Source: Candidatus Fermentibacterota bacterium
GTDB lineage: Bacteria > Fermentibacterota > Fermentibacteria > Fermentibacterales > Fermentibacteraceae
Length of the DNA stretch: 11,526 nt
Assembly (NCBI GenBank): GCA_002748705.1
Contig: PDSZ01000032.1
Location: forward strand, 1 to 11,526
Reading direction: 5' to 3'
The position numbers and the translations under genes are program-made. This document shows positions 7,602 to 11,526 of the stretch, piece after piece (position 1 is the first letter of the stretch; each line of letters starts with the position of its first letter). Under the pieces are notes generated by a model, which saw only the letters and a program-made list of their open reading frames with translations, did no database searches and had not been told where the DNA came from.

Positions 7602-8133
7602 TTAGGCTGATGCAAATTGATGCTTTATTAGTTACTATGCTGTAACTCAGTGTTCTGCTGTATGTTTTGAGCCGGAATACCTCGCCTGTTTTCTTTTCTG
7701 GATTTAATGAACTTTGTTCTGATTGTTCAGTACTTCAGAGCCTGTAATAGATGTATTTGTTTGTGGAATGATCCTGTGTCCATGGACAATTCCAATTACA
7801 GTATTACGACAGCATTTCTTCACAGAATCATTTGCCTTCCTTGATGCTTTCGGTGTTATGGTGCAAAGGCAATAGCGATATAGAGAATGTATTACTGCTT
7901 CTGAAGGCCCAGGTGTGATGAAAACAGGTTTGTTCTCCGGCAGGGTTTATCGTTTCTTCCTTCTGTTCCGGCGATGCTGTAGCAGCAATCTTCATGGAGC
8001 TTGTTGAAAGCAACGCCATTGGCATAGTCAGGATAAGTGATAGTCCCGAGTGGAAGCAATCTTCATGGACCAAGGTGAAATCGACTTCATGGAGAAACCT
8101 TTCGGTCAGCCTGGATGCTGGATTCTGTGACCC
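7602..8133. other. Long spacer, no confident gene, with repeated CTTCATGGA words
   Basis: More than 500 bp between the two operons with no ORF that looks like a preserved protein. A 15-bp word AGCAATCTTCATGGA occurs at 7984-7998 and again at 8055-8069, and CTTCATGGA occurs a third time at 8085. On the plus strand an open stretch at about 7924-8172 reads AVAAIFMELVESNAIGIVRI in one frame, while the second 15-mer encodes AIFMDQGEIDFMEKPF in another frame. This could be a decayed or frameshifted gene, but I recognise no family. TGATGC is repeated near 7607-7621. Confidence 0.35.
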
Positions 8134-8162
8134 GTGCAATACAGTTATCTTAGGGTTATACT
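8134..8162 (+). promoter_or_regulatory. Candidate promoter of the carbamoyltransferase operon
   Basis: TATACT at 8157-8162 matches the sigma-70 -10 box at five of six positions. The hexamer 17 bp upstream (GTGCAA, 8134-8139) is a poor -35. A transcript starting near 8169 would have a leader of about 35 nt before the ribosome binding site and start of the carbamoyltransferase. The position is sensible but the -35 is weak. Confidence 0.3.
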
Positions 8163-8190
8163 ACCGGGTCTGAGCATTCACTATAAGCAC

Positions 8191-8197
8191 AGGAGAG
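8191..8197 (+). promoter_or_regulatory. Ribosome binding site pointing to an ATA start
   Basis: AGGAGAG is the strongest Shine-Dalgarno sequence upstream of the carbamoyltransferase. It lies 6 nt before ATA 8204-8206 and about 21 nt before the first standard in-frame start (TTG 8219). It thus decides the start in favour of a codon that is not normally used, unless the genome or the assembly has an error there (ATG to ATA). Confidence 0.6.
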
Positions 8198-8203
8198 ATT
8201 AAG

Positions 8204-10030
8204 ATAGACCGCTGTATTTTGGGAATCTCCGCATTCTATCACGATTCAGCAGCCTGCCTGGTCAGGAATGGCGAAATAATTGCCGCTGCTCAGGAGGAAC
8301 GCTTCACAAGAAAAAAGCATGATCACAGCTTTCCGTCTGCTGCTGTGGAGTACTGCCTTTCCAGCGCAGGTATTCATACGGAGGATCTAGCTGCAGTAGC
8401 ATTTTATGATAAACCTTTCCTGAAATTTGAGAGACTGCTGGAAACCTACCTTTCCTTTGCTCCAGCCGGACTGGCCTCCTTTCTTAAATCCATGCCCCTC
8501 TGGCTCAAGGAGAAGCTATGGATGAAAGAGATGATAGGTAAGCGGCTTGAAGGGTACAAAGGAGAGATACTTTTTCCTGAACATCATCAGTCCCATGCAT
8601 CCTCAGCGTTCTTTCCAAGTCCTTTCAAGTCATCAGCCATCATAACAATGGACGGCGTCGGTGAGTGGGCAAGCAGTTCCTGGGGTATCGGAACAGAGAA
8701 CAGAATTCAGTTGAAGAAAGAGCTTCACTTTCCACACAGTCTCGGTCTGCTCTACACAGCATTTACATACTACACAGGCTTCAGGGTTAATTCCGGTGAA
8801 TACAAAGTAATGGGCCTTGCGCCGTACGGAGTTCCAAGGTACGCTGACCTTATACTAAGTGAATTGATGGATCTGAAACCTGACGGCAGCTTCAGGCTGA
8901 ACATGGATTATTTCAACTACTGTCAGGGCCTTACCATGACATCAGGTAAATTTCACAGTCTCTTCGAAGGGCTTCCCAGAAAACCTGAAAGTCCTTTAAC
9001 ACAGCGGGAGATGGATCTGGCGGCATCGGTTCAGAAGGTTGCTGAGGAGGTAATGCTCAGAACTGCCCGCCATGTGCGTAAAGAAACAGGAGAGAAGAAC
9101 CTCTGTCTCGCAGGGGGTGTTGCGCTGAACTGTGTTGCCAATGGTAAGATTCTCAGGGAAGGCATTTTTGAAGATATCTGGATTCAGCCTGCAGCAGGGG
9201 ACGCAGGAGGCGCCCTGGGAGCTGCGCTCTTTGCATGGTATCAGGTGTACGATGAAAAAAGGTCTCCTGATGGTGTATTCGACAGCCAGAAGGGTTCCTA
9301 TCTTGGGCCTGAGTGGTCAGATATTGAGATCAGTGAGTTTCTGGAATCAAGAAGTATTCCTTACCTGAGAATGGACGAGGATACCCTGATAAGCAGAGTT
9401 GCAGACCTTCTCAACTCGGAGAAGGTTGTAGGCTGGTATCACGGTAGAATGGAGTTCGGGCCAAGGGCTCTTGGAAACAGATCGATAATCGGTGACGCAA
9501 GGTCCGCTACCATGCAGTCAACCATGAATCTCAAGATCAAGAACAGAGAATCGTTCAGACCCTTCGCTCCATCGGTTCTGCTGGAGAACTGCAGAGAGTA
9601 TTTTGATATAGACAGTGCCAGCCCCTACATGCTCCTTGTGGCTCCTGTGGTGAGCAGCAGACGAACTGCAATGACAGACCGTCAGAAGAGTCTTTTCGGT
9701 ATTGAAAAACTCAGTGTTCCAAGGTCTGATATTCCTGCGGTAACCCATGTGGATTACTCTGCTAGGATCCAGTCTGTGGACGGTGTTCACAACCCCAGGT
9801 ATGCAAAGCTTATTCGCAAATTCAGGGAACTTACCGGATATGGTGTTATCATCAACACTTCTTTCAATGTAAGGGGGGAGCCTATTGTCTGCACACCTGA
9901 GGATGCCTGGCTCTGCTTTATGAGAACAGGAATGGACGCTCTCGCTCTTGGTAATCATCTGCTTCTCAAGGAGGAGCAGCCTGAACTGGATGAGGATGTG
10001 GATTGGAGAGAAATCTATGAACTTGACTGA
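8204..10030 (+). CDS. O-carbamoyltransferase, NodU/TobZ/SxtI family
   Basis: Transfers a carbamoyl group from carbamoyl phosphate, via carbamoyl-adenylate, to a hydroxyl of an acceptor such as a sugar, antibiotic or toxin. It has the two-domain family layout: an N-terminal Kae1-like/ASKHA domain to about residue 355 and a C-terminal YrdC-like domain from about 395. Residue numbers here count from TTG 8219; add 5 for the ATA start. Signatures are GISAFYHDSAACLV at the N-terminus, HHQSHASSAFF at about 122 (metal-binding histidines), MDGVGEW, GEYKVMGLAPYG, LCLAGGVALNC near 295, PAAGDAGGALGAAL, GRMEFGPRALGNRSI near 410, KNRESFRPFAPSVL, and INTSFNVRGEPIVCTPEDAW near 544. Length (603 from TTG, 608 from ATA) is normal for the family. 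Beginning at ATA gives IDRCILGISAFYHD, which restores the first beta-strand found in homologues (usually M..ILGISAFYHDSA). SxtJ- and DUF5989-type genes follow. The acceptor is unknown. Confidence 0.93.
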   Translation: MDRCILGISAFYHDSAACLVRNGEIIAAAQEERFTRKKHDHSFPSAAVEYCLSSAGIHTEDLAAVAFYDKPFLKFERLLETYLSFAPAGLASFLKSMPLWLKEKLWMKEMIGKRLEGYKGEILFPEHHQSHASSAFFPSPFKSSAIITMDGVGEWASSSWGIGTENRIQLKKELHFPHSLGLLYTAFTYYTGFRVNSGEYKVMGLAPYGVPRYADLILSELMDLKPDGSFRLNMDYFNYCQGLTMTSGKFHSLFEGLPRKPESPLTQREMDLAASVQKVAEEVMLRTARHVRKETGEKNLCLAGGVALNCVANGKILREGIFEDIWIQPAAGDAGGALGAALFAWYQVYDEKRSPDGVFDSQKGSYLGPEWSDIEISEFLESRSIPYLRMDEDTLISRVADLLNSEKVVGWYHGRMEFGPRALGNRSIIGDARSATMQSTMNLKIKNRESFRPFAPSVLLENCREYFDIDSASPYMLLVAPVVSSRRTAMTDRQKSLFGIEKLSVPRSDIPAVTHVDYSARIQSVDGVHNPRYAKLIRKFRELTGYGVIINTSFNVRGEPIVCTPEDAWLCFMRTGMDALALGNHLLLKEEQPELDEDVDWREIYELD

Positions 10031-10175
10031 TTTCCCTCAGTATAAAGAACAACTGTGGTTTAAGCGATCAAGAAAATATGTTCCAGGGGATAAGAGATCT
10101 TGTGGATGCAAAATTATTAAGCTCCAATACAATTACATAATGAGGTTTGCAGCTGAAATAGAGAGGTGTATGTGA
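10017..10175 (+). CDS. Possible 52-aa small protein coupled to both neighbours
   Basis: This ORF (MNLTDFPQYKEQLWFKRSRK..., basic and cysteine-containing) fills the 141-bp gap between the carbamoyltransferase and the SxtJ-like gene. It overlaps the upstream stop by 14 bp, has GGAGAG 6 bp before its ATG, and its TGA overlaps the GTG start of the next gene as GTGA, a typical translational-coupling junction. No family is recognised. The Shine-Dalgarno is also part of the upstream coding sequence, and a gap of this length stays open by chance fairly often. It may simply be a leader that carries ribosomes into the next gene. Confidence 0.3.
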   Translation: MNLTDFPQYKEQLWFKRSRKYVPGDKRSCGCKIIKLQYNYIMRFAAEIERCM

Positions 10176-10573
10176 ACTCTGCTAACAACTCTTTTAAGAA
10201 ACCTCTCAGAAAGTTCGGTTTCACAATGTTCGGCGCATTCGCTGTGCTGGCTTCCATTATGTATCTGAGAGAAAAGTCTTTCTGGTGGGTTTCAGGAGGT
10301 CTCTCTGTATTTTTTCTCTTTCCAGCACTATTGGTTCCAGGCATCCTTGCTCCAGTGGAAAAGGCATGGATGGCACTCGCCGGAGTAATGGGTTTTGTTA
10401 TGACCAGTGTTCTCTTGACTCTTGTTTTCTTCATAGGAATTCTGCCCACCGGGCTGGTGATGAGACTCACAGGCAGAGACCCGCTAAAGAAGAAGCCTGA
10501 AAAGAGCGTTGACTCCTACTGGATAAGCGTAGCGGAAGACGGTCCCTGCAGCAGGCCTGATAAGCCATATTAA
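10172..10573 (+). CDS. SxtJ-family membrane protein
   Basis: A 133-residue integral membrane protein of the SxtJ family, a protein of unknown biochemical role that accompanies O-carbamoyltransferases, first named in saxitoxin clusters. Family landmarks are LRKFGFTMFGAFAVLAS, then FWWVSGGLSVFFLFPALLVPGIL, PVEKAWMALAGVMGFVMTSV, and VFFIGILPTGLVMRLTGRDPL, ending near SVDSYW. About four hydrophobic segments are visible, followed by a basic cytoplasmic-looking tail (DPLKKKPEK). The GTG at 10172 is chosen because GAGAGG (10161-10166) lies 5 nt upstream and the residues upstream are not family-like; a GTG at 10166 is also in frame. It lies between the carbamoyltransferase and the DUF5989 gene, as in sxtI-sxtJ-sxtK. 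A role in anchoring or presenting substrate to the transferase is inference. Confidence 0.85.
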   Translation: MNSANNSFKKPLRKFGFTMFGAFAVLASIMYLREKSFWWVSGGLSVFFLFPALLVPGILAPVEKAWMALAGVMGFVMTSVLLTLVFFIGILPTGLVMRLTGRDPLKKKPEKSVDSYWISVAEDGPCSRPDKPY

Positions 10574-10594
10574 AAACTGTTATCGGGAGGTATG

Positions 10595-10744
10595 ATGAGC
10601 AGACTGGGAGAAATATTCGAGTTCCTCAAGACCAGGAAAAAGTGGTGGCTTACACCGGTCATCGTAGTACTTCTTCTTCTTAGCCTTATTCTGGTCCTTA
10701 CTCAGGGATCTGCCCTGGCTCCTTTCATCTACGCTATTTTCTAG
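10595..10744 (+). CDS. DUF5989 / SxtK-like small membrane protein
   Basis: A 49-residue single-span membrane peptide beginning MSRLGEIFEFLKTRKKWWLT. The amphipathic basic head is followed by a hydrophobic helix (PVIVVLLLLSLILVL) and the conserved end TQGSALAPFIYAIF. This pattern (GE..EFL..RKKWWL.P, then L.LTQGSALAPFIY.F) is typical of DUF5989 proteins, which sit beside carbamoyltransferases. GGGAGG (10585-10590) precedes the ATG at 10595 by 4 nt; the ATG at 10592 is too close. The gap to the SxtJ-like stop is 21 bp, so it is part of the same operon. Function is unknown; a membrane subunit or adaptor for the carbamoyltransferase is a reasonable inference. Confidence 0.88.
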   Translation: MSRLGEIFEFLKTRKKWWLTPVIVVLLLLSLILVLTQGSALAPFIYAIF

Positions 10745-10767
10745 TTTGTAATCAGGGAGGATACCCA

Positions 10768-11172
10768 ATGAACATTCTGCCTTTCAAGTTCACTCTTAAG
10801 TTCATTGAGCTTTTCATGACAGGTCTGCTTCTTGTAAGCCCGATTCTTCTTTTTCTCATAGGTATACTTCTTATTATCGCTAAACTGACCTGCAGAACAG
10901 AGAAGTGGAAGAGCTACTCCAAGTCTGTCTATTTCATTTTAATTACTGCGCTGACAGTTGGATACGGCCAGACTGTTCCCAAAACCGGAAAGGGCAGGTT
11001 TCTCGCAATCCTCTCAGGTTTCGTAGGTGTTGTTTTAACCGGTCTGGTGGTTTCCGTTGCCATCAACTCTGTTATGATTTCTTGGCAGGCAACCCACGAC
11101 ACCTCTGTAGAAATGTTAATAGAAAGTAAACTTGAAACTATGGAAAGCAACACATTTCACCAGTCTCATTAG
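10768..11172 (+). CDS. Two-helix potassium-channel-like protein (Ion_trans_2 type)
   Basis: A 134-residue membrane protein with the core of a K+ channel. A first transmembrane helix spans about 16-38 (MTGLLLVSPILLFLIGILLI), then a loop and pore helix (YSKSVYFILITAL, about 50-62), the selectivity filter TVGYG at 63-67, and a second helix at about 78-99 (FLAILSGFVGVVLTGLVVSV). The filter is followed by Q instead of the more usual D (TVGYGQ). The tail after helix 2 is only about 35 residues, so there is no RCK or cyclic-nucleotide domain. GGGAGG lies 7 nt before the ATG, and the gene starts 23 bp after the DUF5989 stop, placing it in the carbamoyltransferase operon. A tetrameric K+-selective pore is expected from the filter; how it is gated and why it is here are unknown. 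Confidence 0.85.
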   Translation: MNILPFKFTLKFIELFMTGLLLVSPILLFLIGILLIIAKLTCRTEKWKSYSKSVYFILITALTVGYGQTVPKTGKGRFLAILSGFVGVVLTGLVVSVAINSVMISWQATHDTSVEMLIESKLETMESNTFHQSH

Positions 11173-11418
11173 TATTCAGGCCTTTGCATCAGTATTCTAT
11201 CTTAATCTTTCGCTTTTTCCTGCAGCTTTCCAGTTTCCATATCACATTTCATTTGTTCTCGATTACGAAACCTGATTCCCCGTTGTTTCAGGTTGGTTCT
11301 TCAGAGTAAGCTTTTGTTCTTCCCTTCCATCATCTATCTCTTTTTTTTCATTCTTTGTTTTTCATTCTTTCCCTTCTTCAGAGTGTTTATAGTTCCATAT
11401 TTCACTGCAGCAATGACT
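11173..11418. other. Pyrimidine-rich spacer after the channel gene
   Basis: About 245 bp without a credible gene. The plus strand is strongly T/C-rich, most of all at 11320-11377. No convincing hairpin terminator is seen right after the channel stop. Confidence 0.5.
11344..11370. repeat. Tandem 13-bp repeat TTTTTCATTCTTT
   Basis: The word occurs at 11344-11356 and 11358-11370, separated by a single G, inside a longer T/C tract that includes eight T in a row at 11341-11348. A slippage-prone simple repeat is the plain reading. On the minus strand it is a purine tract just downstream of a possible gene end. Confidence 0.7.
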
Positions 11419-11526
11419 TTAGATGTCTTCCTTGACAGGCTTAAAGCCGGAGGTTAGTATTGGGGCTCGCGCCTGGGAGTCAGCCTTGATGGTTGTTTTC
11501 AGGTTGCGTTTGCACCGTCCCAGGTG
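11419..11526 (-). CDS. Possible C-terminal tail of a minus-strand gene
   Basis: The minus strand from the window edge is open for 35 codons (HLGRCKRNLKTTIKADSQAR..., ending KPVKEDI) to a TAA at 11421-11419. No family can be named from so short a tail, and a frame of this length is often open by chance. The 108 bp are less pyrimidine-biased than the spacer next to them, which mildly supports coding. Confidence 0.25.
   Translation of the reverse strand, partial: HLGRCKRNLKTTIKADSQARAPILTSGFKPVKEDI

Noticed and set aside
7828..8139. 103-residue minus-strand ORF in the inter-operon spacer
   Set aside because: Its translation has no recognisable motif, there is no ribosome binding site that decides a start, and it overlaps the repeated CTTCATGGA region. 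Treated as a chance frame.
8204..11172. A saxitoxin-like biosynthesis cluster
   Set aside because: Only the carbamoyltransferase and the small J/K-like membrane proteins are present. No polyketide synthase-like, amidinotransferase or oxygenase genes are visible, so toxin production is not supported.
1..11526. tRNA, rRNA, CRISPR arrays, riboswitches
   Set aside because: Looked for cloverleaf-type arms, regularly spaced repeats and conserved RNA elements by eye; none was convincing.

Overview
The window reads as a piece of a Gram-negative, probably uncultured bacterium. It encodes a TonB-dependent outer-membrane receptor and several Sec/SPII lipoproteins. Genes are preceded by clear Shine-Dalgarno sequences (AGGGG, GGGAGG, AGGAGAG), which argues against Bacteroidetes proper. 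The style (CarboxypepD_reg-type TonB receptors, many propeller lipoproteins, many IS elements) suggests an FCB-group or candidate-phylum genome such as Fermentibacterota or a relative. That placement is inference and weak.

Layout. (1) 1-293, minus strand: the left end of an IS3-family insertion sequence with the start of OrfA, cut by the window edge. (2) 294-734: no convincing gene. (3) 735-7565, plus strand: a lipoprotein/receptor locus in the order beta-propeller lipoprotein A, TonB-dependent receptor, propeller lipoprotein B, propeller lipoprotein C, S41-type protease-like lipoprotein. Genes from the receptor onward overlap by 7, 8 and 20 bp, so they are surely co-transcribed. The three propellers are paralogues. 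Copy C carries a one-base frameshift in a T run, and the S41-like protein appears to lack its catalytic serine. (4) 7566-8203: non-coding or degraded sequence with a repeated 15-mer. (5) 8204-11172, plus strand: a second operon with a NodU/TobZ/SxtI-type carbamoyltransferase, an optional 52-aa ORF, an SxtJ-family membrane protein, a 49-aa DUF5989/SxtK-like membrane peptide and a two-helix potassium-channel-like protein. (6) 11173-11526: pyrimidine-rich spacer with a short tandem repeat, then possibly the 3' tail of a minus-strand gene.

How the genes may work together. The first locus looks like a surface machine in which propeller lipoproteins cap or feed a TonB-dependent barrel, analogous in architecture to BtuB/BtuG of Bacteroides, with an S41-fold lipoprotein as an accessory binding protein. 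The ligand cannot be read from the sequence. The second locus is a carbamoyl-transfer cassette whose two small membrane partners match the sxtI-sxtJ-sxtK arrangement known from saxitoxin clusters, here joined to an ion-channel gene and without any visible toxin-biosynthesis genes. The most interesting points are the triplicated propellers around one receptor, the apparent pseudo-protease, and the carbamoyltransferase/SxtJ/DUF5989/channel cassette with its non-canonical start.
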